Assembly: GCA_965214475.1 (NCBI GenBank)
Contig: OZ243953.1
Location: forward strand, 186,001-250,000
Direction: 5' to 3'
Source: SIRX01 sp965214475
Lineage (GTDB): Bacteria; Actinomycetota; Rubrobacteria; Rubrobacterales; Rubrobacteraceae
DNA length: 64,000 nucleotides
Shown: piece after piece, positions 17,943-26,618 of the stretch
Layout of the letters: every line of letters starts with the position of its first letter
Numbering within the stretch: the stretch's first letter is position 1
The notes under the pieces: model-generated
The model's input: the letters and a program-made list of their open reading frames with translations, nothing else
What the model was told of the DNA's origin: nothing
Database searches by the model: none
Translations under genes and position numbers: made by a program

Positions 17943-18103
17943 CCTTTACCCCTCTACAGTTGCGGTCTCCAAAGAAGATTTTAGACGGTCGTGGAATCAG
18001 CCGCTACGAGTGTGTCCGCGATCGCGGCAAGACGCCCGCTTGCGCGTGACCTCCCGCTGGCTAAAATACAGTGGTACGGGCGAGGAGAGAATTAGGAGGA
18101 AAG

Positions 18104-18556
18104 ATGGCTGAATTTCCGGAAAAGGTCTTAGTCGCAACCGACGGCTCGGAGGATTCCGAACTGGCTATTCAGAGAGCGGTGGATCTCTCGAAGAAGACCG
18201 GTTCGGAACTGCACATGGTCTACGTGATGTTGGTGTCGCACTGGATGACGCCGGACACGCTCTCAGATTCACAGTACAGACGGCTGAAAGAAGAGGCCGA
18301 GAGTCTGCTGGACAAGCAGGCCGAGAAGGCCAAGTCAGCCGGCGGCGATGTGCGTCAGGCGCACCTTCAGACTGGCCGACGGGCGGATGAGGAAATCATA
18401 AACTTGGCCGAGGAAATTGGTGCGGACGTTATCGTTGTAGGCAGCACGGGTGGCGGTACGATCAGTCGGGCTATCATGGGTAGCGATGCCGAGAGCATCG
18501 TCCGACACGCGGCCATACCGGTTCTGGTGGTGCGCAGCGAAAGAAACGGCCGGTAA
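18104..18556 (+). CDS. Universal stress protein, UspA family
   Basis: Small cytoplasmic nucleotide-binding protein of 150 residues, the usual size. ATG 18104 with AGGAGG at 18092-18097 is the start; the ORF extends upstream but without support. The fold begins EKVLVATDGSEDSELAI, a classic UspA first strand, and the ATP-binding end is GSTGGGTISRAIMGSDAESIV followed by PVLVVR, matching the G-2x-G-9x-G(S/T) pattern. Members respond to stress and starvation; its particular signal is unknown. It stands alone before the antiporter gene. Confidence 0.93.
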   Translation: MAEFPEKVLVATDGSEDSELAIQRAVDLSKKTGSELHMVYVMLVSHWMTPDTLSDSQYRRLKEEAESLLDKQAEKAKSAGGDVRQAHLQTGRRADEEIINLAEEIGADVIVVGSTGGGTISRAIMGSDAESIVRHAAIPVLVVRSERNGR

Positions 18557-18649
18557 CGAACGCGGCGCGCTACTAGAGAATCGGGCTTCGTCCGCTAGCA
18601 ACCACTGACGACATATCGCCCGAACCTACGAAAAGACCTCTAAACTGAC

Positions 18650-20629
18650 ATGACCCTGCCGCAGTGGCTGCTGCTGATTTCTGCCCTACTTTTGGCGTCG
18701 GTTTTGCTCGGCCTTCTCGCCGGCAAGGTGCGCTTGCCCTTCACCGTGGTGCTCGCTGTAGTAGGTTTTCTAGCGGGTTGGATCGGGGGTCCGCTCGGCT
18801 TCGAGATGCCGCTGGAGGGACAGCAGTTCGAGGAGGTACTGGTCTTCGTTTTTCTTCCCGTTCTGGTCTTTGCCGCCGCTCTCGGCCTCTCTACCCGGGC
18901 TTTCCTCAACAACATCGGTCCGATACTCGTGCTGGCGGTGCTGGCGTTGGTCGTTTCGGCGGCGCTAGTGGGCGTCTCGCTGTACTTCTTGTTGGGCATT
19001 CCTCTGGCCGCCGCGCTTTTGTTTGGGACTTTGATCTCCGCTACCGACCCGGTGGCTGTGGTGGCTATCTTCAGGAAACTCGGGGTTCCCCGCAGGCTAC
19101 TGACGTTGGTAGAAGGCGAGAGTTTGCTGAACGACGGCCTCGCCATCGTGTTGTTCAACGTGCTCCTGCTCGCAGCGCTCGGGGGTGAGATAAGCCTGCT
19201 GGGTGGAGTTTTAAATTTCTTCAGCGTCTTTCTCGGCGGGGCGACTATCGGGGGCGTCCTCGGTTTTGCGGTTTCGATGGTCCTGCCGTGGTTGGATCGT
19301 TTCGGGGCGGTCACGCTCTCGCTGGCCCTGGCCTACGGTGGATTCGTTCTCGCGGACGAAGTGTTGGGCCTCTCAGGCGTCATGGCGACGGTGGCTGCCG
19401 GGTTGGTTCTGGGTGGCCTGGCACCAAGCAGGGCTTCCTCGGCGGTTCGCAAGCTCTGGGAACAGTTGTGGGACTCGTTGGATTACATAGCCAACGCGGT
19501 CCTGTTCTTGCTGATCGGGCTGTCCATAGACCCGGAACTCATTCTTGAAAACCTGGTCGCTATAGCGCTCGCCATAGTGGTCGTCTGCGTGGCACGGGCC
19601 GCGGCGGTATTACCGCTGATGTCGGTATTAGAGCGCTTTACCCGAATACCGCCGGTAGGATGGCGCAACGAGGCGGTTCTGATCTGGGGCGGGCTGCGCG
19701 GCGGGGTGGCCCTGGCGCTCGCCCTATCTCTGCCCGAGTCGCTCCCGCAGCGCGAAACTTTCGTCGCGATGACCGGTGGTGTAGTTCTGGCGACGTTGCT
19801 CTTGAACGCGACGACCATTTCGTCCCTGGTTCACCGGCTCGGCCTCGACCGGCCATCGCAGTCCGATAGGTTCCTGTCGGATTTCGCCGTCGTTTCGGCG
19901 GTCGAGAGGTCCCGAGGGCGTTTGAAAGAGTTAGGTATCGAAGACCCCGAGGTATTGTCGCGTCTCTCGGACATAGAGACCGAGACCTGGGAAGAGTTGA
20001 AGAAAGTAGACCTCTCCGGCGAGTCAGAGGTTACCGTTCTGGTTCGCCGCGGACTTTCTATCGAGCGTGAAACATACCAGCATCTGCGGGACGCTGGCTT
20101 ACTAGATCCTCATGCCGCACGAATTATGCTGCACGAAGTCGGAGATCAAATGGAGGCTTTGGAGTTGGATCAGAATTCTATGAGTGAGATGGAGTCTATT
20201 CACCGGGAGCGCTCTCCAGCCGACCGCATCATCCACTGGCTCTGGGGACTCTTGCCCCAGCCAACGTCGGAGAAACACGCCGAACAGGCATACGATGAGG
20301 CGGGTGCCCGGAGGCTTGGTGCCCGAAAGGCGCGTAAAGCCCTTGATGCTTTTCGCGGTCTGCCCAATGTGAGCGTATCGGTGGTAGACGAGGCCCAGGA
20401 AACATTCGAGCGATGGGAGAGAGAGGCGCTGGCTAACTTGTCTAGGCTGGATTCGGAATCAGACGATAACAACCCTGGTCTACGCCACCGGAGAGCAGAG
20501 GCCCTGAGCCGTCTGTCGGCCACCGACGCCCTCAACGAATTGGCCGAGAAAGGCTTGCTCCCGGAAGAGCTTGCAACCCACGCGGCAGAGACTCTTCGGA
20601 CGAGAATCGGGGCCAACGAGAATGCCTGA
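18650..20629 (+). CDS. CPA1-type monovalent cation/proton antiporter
   Basis: Integral membrane exchanger of sodium or potassium for protons. About the first 400 residues form 12 or so helices with family marks: ISATDPVAVVAIFRKL (the Thr-Asp-Pro unwound helix), VEGESLLNDGLAIVLFN (catalytic Asp) and WGGLRGGVALALALSLP. A C-terminal cytoplasmic region of about 250 residues is acidic and helical, including a MEALELDQNSMSEMESIHRE segment, and is longer than in minimal NhaP proteins, suggesting regulation. ATG 18650 lacks a clear ribosome binding site. The specific ion cannot be told. Monocistronic by spacing. Confidence 0.9.
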   Translation: MTLPQWLLLISALLLASVLLGLLAGKVRLPFTVVLAVVGFLAGWIGGPLGFEMPLEGQQFEEVLVFVFLPVLVFAAALGLSTRAFLNNIGPILVLAVLALVVSAALVGVSLYFLLGIPLAAALLFGTLISATDPVAVVAIFRKLGVPRRLLTLVEGESLLNDGLAIVLFNVLLLAALGGEISLLGGVLNFFSVFLGGATIGGVLGFAVSMVLPWLDRFGAVTLSLALAYGGFVLADEVLGLSGVMATVAAGLVLGGLAPSRASSAVRKLWEQLWDSLDYIANAVLFLLIGLSIDPELILENLVAIALAIVVVCVARAAAVLPLMSVLERFTRIPPVGWRNEAVLIWGGLRGGVALALALSLPESLPQRETFVAMTGGVVLATLLLNATTISSLVHRLGLDRPSQSDRFLSDFAVVSAVERSRGRLKELGIEDPEVLSRLSDIETETWEELKKVDLSGESEVTVLVRRGLSIERETYQHLRDAGLLDPHAARIMLHEVGDQMEALELDQNSMSEMESIHRERSPADRIIHWLWGLLPQPTSEKHAEQAYDEAGARRLGARKARKALDAFRGLPNVSVSVVDEAQETFERWEREALANLSRLDSESDDNNPGLRHRRAEALSRLSATDALNELAEKGLLPEELATHAAETLRTRIGANENA

Positions 20630-20682
20630 TTTGATGTGGAATGAAACTTTCTCTGAGGGCCGAAAATAAAGCTCCAAGAGCT

Positions 20683-20711
20683 TTGAAAGCGAGAGATGCG
20701 GGTGCTAGTGT
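20683..20711 (+). promoter_or_regulatory. Promoter of the Pro-rich repeat protein
   Basis: TTGAAA (20683-20688) and TAGTGT (20706-20711, preceded by TGC as in an extended -10) are separated by exactly 17 bases. The ATG at 20720 is 8 bases after the -10, so the leader would be only one or two bases long. Confidence 0.45.
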
Positions 20712-20719
20712 AAAGACCG

Positions 20720-21655
20720 ATGAGTGCCCCCGACAAACAACCTTCGATAAGCATGAGCGCGGTAGCGGCGGCCGGCCTTGCATCTGCCACTGCGGCCCTC
20801 TTGACATCCCGCTTCGGGGTTGCCGGAACAATAATCGGGGCGGCCCTTACTACCATGATTATTACCGGCGGATCTGCCATCCTGAAAGCCTATCTTGAGA
20901 GCGTTTCGGGTAAGGTGCGCCGAGTGCCGGGCAAGGTTCGCGAGAAAGCATCGCGGGTCAAAGAACCTAGAGACCTGAACCAGCCGAACTTGCCGGGACG
21001 TCAAGACCTTCGAAACAACTTCATGGGGCGATTGCGAGGGTCGATGAACTGGTTCTTCAACCTGTCGACTATTCGCAAACGTTACATACTTAGCGCCGCG
21101 TTGGTGCCGGCGGTTATTGCGTTCCTTATAGGAATGGGCACGGTAACCGGCGTGGAGCTAGCTTCAGGCAAAAGCCTTTCTTGCAGCGTGTGGAGCAAGT
21201 GTCCTGCGTCTTCTACCACGGCAGAGGGCACCAATACCGGCACCCGTCCCTCGCTACTAGGAGGTGGTTCCAAGACTGATAGCGCAGACGTAGTAGAAGA
21301 CCCGCAACAAGCCATAGACCCGGCCCAAGACCAACAGGCACCATCTGACTCCGGCGTACAACCGGCGCAACCGGCAAACCCCCAACAGAACGCGACTCCG
21401 GATCCCGCGACTCCAGATCCCGCGACTCCAGATCCCGCGACTCCAGATCCCGCGACTCCAGATCCCGCGACCCCGGACACTCCCGCCACTCCTGCACCCG
21501 AAGATCCCGCCGCCCAGGAACCAGTACCCCAAGACCCTGTTGTGGAAGAACCACCTCCAGAAGAAGCCCCCAGCGATCCACCGGCCCCGGAGACTCCAGC
21601 CCCGGCCGATCCTTCCGGCGATGCCACGCCGGAACCGACACCCTCCGAGCCGTAA
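20720..21655 (+). CDS. Membrane protein with proline-rich PDPAT repeat tail
   Basis: A 311-residue protein of unknown function. Residues about 12-60 hold a glycine/alanine-rich hydrophobic stretch, residues 61-115 are basic and loop-like, and a second membrane helix is at about 122-145 (LSAALVPAVIAFLIGMG). The remainder is an extended Pro/Asp/Glu/Thr-rich tail, presumably outside the cell, carrying five tandem ATPDP units followed by degenerate copies and the end PEPTPSEP. The layout resembles wall-spanning or surface-spacer proteins. No enzymatic domain is seen. It is placed 90 bases after the antiporter, with its own probable promoter. Confidence 0.75.
   Translation: MSAPDKQPSISMSAVAAAGLASATAALLTSRFGVAGTIIGAALTTMIITGGSAILKAYLESVSGKVRRVPGKVREKASRVKEPRDLNQPNLPGRQDLRNNFMGRLRGSMNWFFNLSTIRKRYILSAALVPAVIAFLIGMGTVTGVELASGKSLSCSVWSKCPASSTTAEGTNTGTRPSLLGGGSKTDSADVVEDPQQAIDPAQDQQAPSDSGVQPAQPANPQQNATPDPATPDPATPDPATPDPATPDPATPDTPATPAPEDPAAQEPVPQDPVVEEPPPEEAPSDPPAPETPAPADPSGDATPEPTPSEP
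21395..21469 (+). repeat. Five tandem 15-bp repeats encoding ATPDP
   Basis: The unit ACTCCAGATCCCGCG is repeated five times without gaps; the first copy has one substitution (G for A). It keeps the reading frame and encodes the repeated pentapeptide of the proline-rich tail. Near-perfect DNA identity suggests recent slippage or unequal recombination, so copy number may vary between strains. Confidence 0.95.
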
Positions 21656-21791
21656 TCTACCGACCCGGCGAACAAGGCCTCCGGGGCACGCATCCCCAGT
21701 ATTGTAAACCGAACATGTTCTGTACTTAGATCCGAATTATCCCCTTGAATTCTCCAACTCGGAAAGGGCCCCGAGGCCTTATCGGCTGGGG

Positions 21792-21812
21792 TGATAATAA
21801 CTTTCATTGTCA
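21792..21812. promoter_or_regulatory. Candidate metalloregulator operator
   Basis: TGATAAT (21792-21798) and ATTGTCA (21806-21812) form an inverted repeat with one mismatch around a 7-base spacer. It sits about 45 bases before the -10 of the ZIP metal-transporter gene. The half-sites recall Fur/Zur-family boxes, though the spacing is wider than the usual one. This is inference from sequence and position. Confidence 0.3.
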
Positions 21813-21834
21813 TAAGCAGGATCAAGAATTATTA

Positions 21835-21862
21835 TTGATTTAAACAGAAATTCCTTTACAAT
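21835..21862 (+). promoter_or_regulatory. Promoter of the ZIP gene, leaderless layout
   Basis: TTGATT (21835-21840), a 16-base spacer and TACAAT (21857-21862) make a good vegetative promoter. The GTG of the gene begins 6 bases after the -10, where transcription itself should start, so the mRNA would be leaderless. Confidence 0.5.
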
Positions 21863-21868
21863 CAAAGA

Positions 21869-22612
21869 GTGGAATCTACCGGTGTGTTTCAGGTTTTTCT
21901 CTTTGCGATGGTTACGGCGGTGGCGACGGGGTTTGGGGCGTTGCCGTTTATCTTTGTCAAGAACCTGACGCGGCGGTGGCTAGAAGCATCCAACGCCATA
22001 GCGATGGGGCTTATGTTGGCGGCGAGCTTTGGCTTGATCTACTAGGGAATCAATTACAGTGCGTTTGGCACGTTGGCGGGGACGGGGTTTGGATTGGTGT
22101 TCATAATCATAGCCCAGCGGGTTATGCAGAACGGAGAGAGCCCGGTTGCATTTGCCGGAATGGATACGTTCGACGCCCGCAAGGCGCTACTTATCGTGGG
22201 CGTGATGACCGTTCACTCGTTTACCGAAAGTGTGGGTGTCGGAGTTTCTTTCGGAGGTGGGGCCGCGCTGGGATTGTTTATTACGCTGGCTATCGCGGTT
22301 CATAACATCCCGGAGGGTTTGGCGATCAGCCTGGTGCTCGTGCCGCGTGGCGTGAGTTGGATGAAGGCTGCCTGGTGGAGCGTGTTCTCCAGTCTGCCGC
22401 AGCCTCTCATGGCGGTGCCAGCGTTTCTGTTTGTAGAATTCTTTCGGCCGGTTTTGCCTTACGGGTTAGGGTTCGCTGCTGGGGCCATGATCTGGATGGT
22501 CTTCTCCGAGCTAACACCTGACGCGCTCGAAGATGCGTCAAGCAACCTGGTGGCGATAGTCGCCACGGTCTCTATCCTGGCTATGATCGCCTTCCAAGTT
22601 TTTATAGGATAG
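21869..22612 (+). pseudogene. ZIP-family metal transporter with in-frame TAG
   Basis: Divalent-metal uptake permease of the ZIP family, about 247 codons. The frame from GTG 21869 reads through transmembrane segments and both metal-site helices, VHSFTESVGVG and HNIPEGLAIS. It is broken once, by TAG at 22043-22045, in LMLAASFGLIY*GINYSAF. ZIP relatives usually have Glu at this place (LI-x-E-G), so a GAG-to-TAG nonsense change is the simplest reading. Everything after the stop is intact in the same frame, so the lesion is recent, or a sequencing error, or suppressed. A restart at ATG 22121 would lack the first helices. Confidence 0.8.
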
Positions 22613-22830
22613 TAAACGCTTTCCCATCGGGAGCCCGCTTTCCGGTTAGAATCTACAAACTTTGATCCAGAATGGTTACAATGGCTCTCCGGAGCCCATA
22701 TCGCTTTCGATCCTCTCGACGAGGTCGGGTTGCCAGACGATGGGCGATCGCGGGTCGCTGCAAGCCGGCGCTTCGAACGCCTTTGATTCCGATGCTGGTG
22801 AACCTTCGGCGGCGGAGAAAAAAGAGTCCC

Positions 22831-23490
22831 ATGGCCTCTAATCGGGATGCTGCTTCCGAAGCTGAACAGCAGGGGATAAGACCCCGCTATCGCCGGGCGT
22901 TTGGTTGTGTTACCTGGATCTACATGGCGACCCTGGCTTTTCTCGCGGTAGCGTCTTTGGGAATGATGCCGGTCTGGTTTATCGCGGGGTGGGACCTGTT
23001 TAGCGTTCTGGAAGGCATTGTGTTCTACGCTATCCTGGTGTTTCTGCCGTGCCTTATACTCGCCGCTATAGTAGGCGCCCGGACGTACCGGATCGAACGC
23101 CAACGAGCTACCCGAAACGGCACCGTAGTAGGAATAGTCTTCGGTCTGACGGGTTTCATATTCCCGATCTGGCTGGAAAATATAATCTCCGGAACGGCCC
23201 TCTACTGGCTCGTCGTTCCGCCGTTCATCTTGGCGGTTGGACTACTGCTGTACGCGGTTCTTCCGGTTGCGCTGGGCCAGCGGCAGCGCCAACGACTAGT
23301 CTTGATCTCTGCGGTTCTCACCGGCGTCACTAGCCTTATCTTACTGCTCCTCAACTTCAGCCTGCTCCAGGTCTTCGTCGCTATCATAGCTATCCTCGCG
23401 GGCGCGGCGGCTGGATGGACCGCTGGAATAGGCTACGCCCGGGCCGGCGGAGAAGAGATGCTCCCGCCCGAAGCCGGGCGGGTAAGCTAG
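22831..23490 (+). CDS. Multi-pass membrane protein of unknown function
   Basis: A 219-residue protein starting at ATG 22831 (GGCGGAG and AAGAG purine stretches precede it); the frame extends further upstream but that part is basic and does not look like protein. About six hydrophobic segments follow a short acidic N-terminus: IYMATLAFLAVASLGMM, VFYAILVFLPCLILAAIVG, GIVFGLTGFIFPIWLE, PPFILAVGLLLYAVLPVAL and two more. No catalytic motif is recognised. It is followed by a GC-rich inverted repeat (23463-23482, CCCGCCCG/CGGGCGGG) overlapping its last codons, a possible terminator without T tract. Confidence 0.7.
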   Translation: MASNRDAASEAEQQGIRPRYRRAFGCVTWIYMATLAFLAVASLGMMPVWFIAGWDLFSVLEGIVFYAILVFLPCLILAAIVGARTYRIERQRATRNGTVVGIVFGLTGFIFPIWLENIISGTALYWLVVPPFILAVGLLLYAVLPVALGQRQRQRLVLISAVLTGVTSLILLLLNFSLLQVFVAIIAILAGAAAGWTAGIGYARAGGEEMLPPEAGRVS

Positions 23491-23508
23491 CCTCCGCAGA
23501 CGGCGCGG

Positions 23509-23514
23509 TATAAT
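23509..23514 (+). promoter_or_regulatory. -10 box of a leaderless uvrC transcript
   Basis: A consensus TATAAT lies 7 bases before the uvrC ATG (23522), putting the expected transcription start at or next to the A of ATG. There is no Shine-Dalgarno. No good -35 is visible. Confidence 0.5.
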
Positions 23515-23521
23515 TTCTGTA

Positions 23522-25351
23522 ATGTCACAGAACGGTTACCCTGACAGATCCCACTTGCCCAAATCCTCCGGCGTCTACATATTCAAAGACTCCGAGGGCA
23601 AGGTTCTGTACGTCGGAAAAGCCAAGAACATTCGCAGCCGGGTGGCGAGCTACTTTACCCGTTCCGGAGACGGCCGGCCGAAGATAGCGGAGCTTCGGGG
23701 GCGAGTCGCGCAGATAGACTTTATCGCCACCGAGAGCGAGACCGAGGCACTGGTCCTTGAATCGAACCTCATAAAGCGTCAGCGTCCGCGCTTCAATGCT
23801 TCGCTTCGGGACGACAAGAGCTATCCATACATCGTCGTTACGCTGGGCGACGAATACCCGAGGGTATTCTCCACTCGTTCGTCGCACAATCCCCGTCACC
23901 GCTATTTCGGGCCGTTCCCGAGCGCCGGGGCCGTTCATGCCACTCTCGACGTGCTGAATAAGACCTTCCCGTTCCGAAAGTGTCGTGGTTCGGAGCCTGG
24001 ACGCCGGAGCGGAGTTCCGTGTTTGAACTACCATATCGGGCGCTCGGTAGCGCCGTGCATTGGGGCGGTTACGAAAGAGGAGTACGACGGGATTATCGAG
24101 GATGTGATCTCTTTTCTAGAGGGCCGGGTGGACGGCCTGATCCGGGACCGCGAAACTCGGATGGGCGAGGCTGCGAAGGAGATGGATTTTGAGGCGGCGG
24201 CAAAGTTGCGCGACGAGCTTGCGGCGCTCTCACACGTCCGGGACCGCCAGCGCGCCACTATCGCCTCAGAAGACTCGTTCGACGCCTTCGGCGCCTATGC
24301 TGAAGGCGAGACTGCGTGCGTCCAGGTCTTCGCCGTACGCGAGGGGCAGGTAGTCAATCGGGATTCGTTTCTACTCAATAACTACGGTGAAGCTGAGGCG
24401 CGAGCCGTGGCGCTCTCGTTCGTGCCCCAATACTACGAGACCGCCGCTGTGCCCCGCGAGGTGCTCGTGCAGGCTGACGAACACGAAGAAGCGCTAGTCG
24501 AACATCTCTCCGAGCTGCGGGGTACGGGGGTTCAAGTGCGTCGTCCACAGCGGGGTGATAAGCGCCGCATCCTGGAGTCTGCCGTCCGCAACGCCGAGTT
24601 GAGCATGGCCCACGAGCGGGTACTCGAAGAAGCAAAGCGTAACAAGGTCGCTTCGACGTTGGATGGTTTGCGAGAAGAGCTAGCACTACCCAAGACTCCC
24701 ATCAGGATAGAGTGCTACGACATCTCTAACACGATGGGGACGAACTCCGTCGCCTCGATGGTAGTGTTCCAAGGTGGGCGACCGGCCAAGAATGAATATC
24801 GGCGGTTCAGGATCCGCACCGTCGAAGGCGCGGACGACTTCTCCAGCATGGCCGAGGTCATCCGGCGGCGTCTCGAACGACTCAAGGTCGGAGACGAGAA
24901 GTTCAGCCCGGCGCCGGACCTGATCCTACTGGACGGTGGTAAAGGACAACTCTCTGCCGCCATCCCGATCCTGGAAGAAGCGGGTGTGGGCTCGAACCTC
25001 CCGGACATCCCTCTACGCTCGCTCGCCAAGCGGGAAGAAGAGGTCTTCGAGCCGGGACGACCCGAACCTGTGTTACTACAACGAAACTCCCCCGAGCTGT
25101 ACCTCTTACAGCGCGTCCGGGATGAAGCCCATCGTTTCGCCAATACCTATCATCGCAAACTGCGCGGCAAAGCCATGACGGCCTCCGTCCTCGATGAGCT
25201 ACCCGGTGTGGGGCCGTCACGCAAGCAGAAAATACTCGACTATTTCGGCACCCCGGAAGCATTTACGAACGCCTCGCTGGAAGAGTTGGAAGCGGTGCCG
25301 GGACTGCCCGGCAAGGTCGCCCGCGAGGTCCACGCCCGCCTGCACCGTTAA
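23522..25351 (+). CDS. uvrC: Excinuclease ABC subunit C
   Basis: Makes both incisions in nucleotide excision repair. The 609-residue protein has the N-terminal GIY-YIG nuclease (SGVYIFKD, then LYVGKAKNIRSRVASYF), a cysteine cluster near residues 155-180 (KCRG, CLNYHIGRSVAPCIG), the UVR helix pair near 220 (KEMDFEAAAKLRDELAAL), the RNase H-like second nuclease (RIECYDISNTMGTNSVASMVVF and DLILLDGGKGQLSAA), and a C-terminal helix-hairpin-helix (LDELPGVGPSRKQKILDYFGT). Start at ATG 23522 appears leaderless. In the window it lies 9 kb after uvrA and leads into rapZ, a common actinobacterial order. Confidence 0.97.
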   Translation: MSQNGYPDRSHLPKSSGVYIFKDSEGKVLYVGKAKNIRSRVASYFTRSGDGRPKIAELRGRVAQIDFIATESETEALVLESNLIKRQRPRFNASLRDDKSYPYIVVTLGDEYPRVFSTRSSHNPRHRYFGPFPSAGAVHATLDVLNKTFPFRKCRGSEPGRRSGVPCLNYHIGRSVAPCIGAVTKEEYDGIIEDVISFLEGRVDGLIRDRETRMGEAAKEMDFEAAAKLRDELAALSHVRDRQRATIASEDSFDAFGAYAEGETACVQVFAVREGQVVNRDSFLLNNYGEAEARAVALSFVPQYYETAAVPREVLVQADEHEEALVEHLSELRGTGVQVRRPQRGDKRRILESAVRNAELSMAHERVLEEAKRNKVASTLDGLREELALPKTPIRIECYDISNTMGTNSVASMVVFQGGRPAKNEYRRFRIRTVEGADDFSSMAEVIRRRLERLKVGDEKFSPAPDLILLDGGKGQLSAAIPILEEAGVGSNLPDIPLRSLAKREEEVFEPGRPEPVLLQRNSPELYLLQRVRDEAHRFANTYHRKLRGKAMTASVLDELPGVGPSRKQKILDYFGTPEAFTNASLEELEAVPGLPGKVAREVHARLHR

Positions 25352-25455
25352 ATCGGGCTTAAATACAGGAAAAACCGTTGAGAACGTAGCCCGCTAGTGT
25401 TACTCTCGAATTGCAATATGAATTCCATGCCGCAAAATACGCTGAGGTTGGTTGT

Positions 25456-26361
25456 ATGAACGAGAGCAGACTGCTGTCCGATGAAGGCCAAACTGCGGGC
25501 AAACGGCGTCTTCTCATTGTCACTGGACTCTCCGGGGCGGGCAAGTCAAACGCGCTGCAGGCTTTCGAGGATGCAGGATACTTCTGTATAGACAACCTGC
25601 CGCCTAACATGATGCCGGCCGTGATGGAGACTGCGGATCAGGTGGAGTCCGAAGGTATGGTGCTGGTTATGGACATCCGGGGCCGCCGGCATTTCGGAGA
25701 GGACCTGGAGAAGAACCTGGAGGCCTGGGCCGGTGAGAATGGCTGGGAGCGCCGCGTCCTCTTCGTCGAGGCCGACGATCCGACACTGGTGCGACGTTAT
25801 AAGGAGAGCCGCCGGCCGCATCCCGCCGCTGAAAACGGGGACGTGTTGGCCGCTATTCAGAGAGAGCGCGGGAGTCTGGCAAATGTCCGGGAAAAAGCCG
25901 ACCTCATCGTGGATACCTCCGGCTACTCGGCACTTGACACCCGCGTCCGCTTCAGGAAGTTGGCCGAGTCATTCTCCGGGAGCCTGACCGTCAGCCTGAT
26001 CTCCTTCGGCTTCAAACACGGCGCACCGCTCGACGTGGACATGCTCCTCGACGTCCGCTTTCTTCCAAATCCCCACTATGATCCGGAACTCCGCCGTCTT
26101 ACCGGCCACGAAGAGCAGGTCCGCAACGCTGTCCTCGACAACCTCGACGCAGAGCAGTTCCTGGAGCGCATCTCCGGCCTACTTTCGTTTCTAGTTCCCC
26201 GATACGCCGCCGAGGGTAAGACCTACTTTACGCTTGGTGTAGGCTGTACCGGAGGTCGCCATCGCTCTGTGGCTATAGTTGAGGAATTGGCACGGAGATT
26301 TGGAGAAGATGAGGAATCGGGGATAGACTTATTCGTCCGTCATCGGGAGCTAGAGAGCTAG
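25456..26361 (+). CDS. rapZ: RNase adapter / nucleotide-binding protein RapZ (YvcJ)
   Basis: P-loop protein that in other bacteria binds small RNAs or controls glucosamine metabolism. The start is ATG 25456 with GAGGTT eight bases upstream, giving 301 residues. Walker A is GLSGAGKSNALQAFED, followed by FCIDNLPPNMMP, a signature of the family, RRYKESRRPHP, FGFKHGAPLDVDMLLDVRFLPNPHYDPELR, and the C-terminal GCTGGRHRSV. In most Gram-positive genomes rapZ is followed by yvcK and whiA; here it is followed by two small minus-strand ORFs, so the usual cluster is broken. Confidence 0.95.
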   Translation: MNESRLLSDEGQTAGKRRLLIVTGLSGAGKSNALQAFEDAGYFCIDNLPPNMMPAVMETADQVESEGMVLVMDIRGRRHFGEDLEKNLEAWAGENGWERRVLFVEADDPTLVRRYKESRRPHPAAENGDVLAAIQRERGSLANVREKADLIVDTSGYSALDTRVRFRKLAESFSGSLTVSLISFGFKHGAPLDVDMLLDVRFLPNPHYDPELRRLTGHEEQVRNAVLDNLDAEQFLERISGLLSFLVPRYAAEGKTYFTLGVGCTGGRHRSVAIVEELARRFGEDEESGIDLFVRHRELES

Positions 26362-26549
26362 AGATGCTCTTTGGAACTACGGAAGCGGTTCCGGATCAAA
26401 CACCAGAAGAAGTCCAAAGCGCCACCTACAAAGCCGGCTAGTGCGGCTAGAGGAGCCGGCAGGCCGAAAGCGGAGCCCGATGAATCGCCCGTGAACCAAC
26501 CGGGAGAGAATAAAAATGGAAAGACCAGTAAAGCGGCGAGAACTGCGAT
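26358..26549 (-). CDS. Possible small membrane protein (about 63 aa)
   Basis: The minus-strand frame from 26549 to the TAG at 26358 reads AVLAALLVFPFLFSPGWFTG, a loop, then PAPLAALAGFVGGALDFFWCLI and a basic tail RNRFRSSKEHL: two hydrophobic helices and a positive-inside end. It has no ATG, GTG or usable TTG ahead of helix one; the in-frame stop upstream leaves only ATC at 26549, without a good ribosome binding site. It overlaps the last 4 bases of rapZ, convergent. Its membrane-like composition supports coding, the start does not. Probably paired with the next ORF. Confidence 0.35.
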   Translation of the reverse strand: MAVLAALLVFPFLFSPGWFTGDSSGSAFGLPAPLAALAGFVGGALDFFWCLIRNRFRSSKEHL

Positions 26550-26618
26550 ATACTGCTACTATTAGTAAAAGACTAATCCACCTGCTCCGAGTCAGGATAG
26601 TTGTGAGCCGGGCCAACC

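Noticed and set aside
21395..21469. CRISPR-like repeat array
   Set aside because: The repeats are contiguous 15-mers without spacers, in frame within a proline-rich coding region.
22043..22045. TAG in the ZIP gene as a selenocysteine or pyrrolysine codon
   Set aside because: Selenocysteine uses TGA and pyrrolysine machinery is not seen; ZIP proteins have Glu at this site, so a nonsense change is simpler.
26371..26565. Plus-strand frame of 64 codons after rapZ
   Set aside because: Lys/Pro/Ala-rich without structure; the opposite strand encodes a more convincing two-helix membrane protein.
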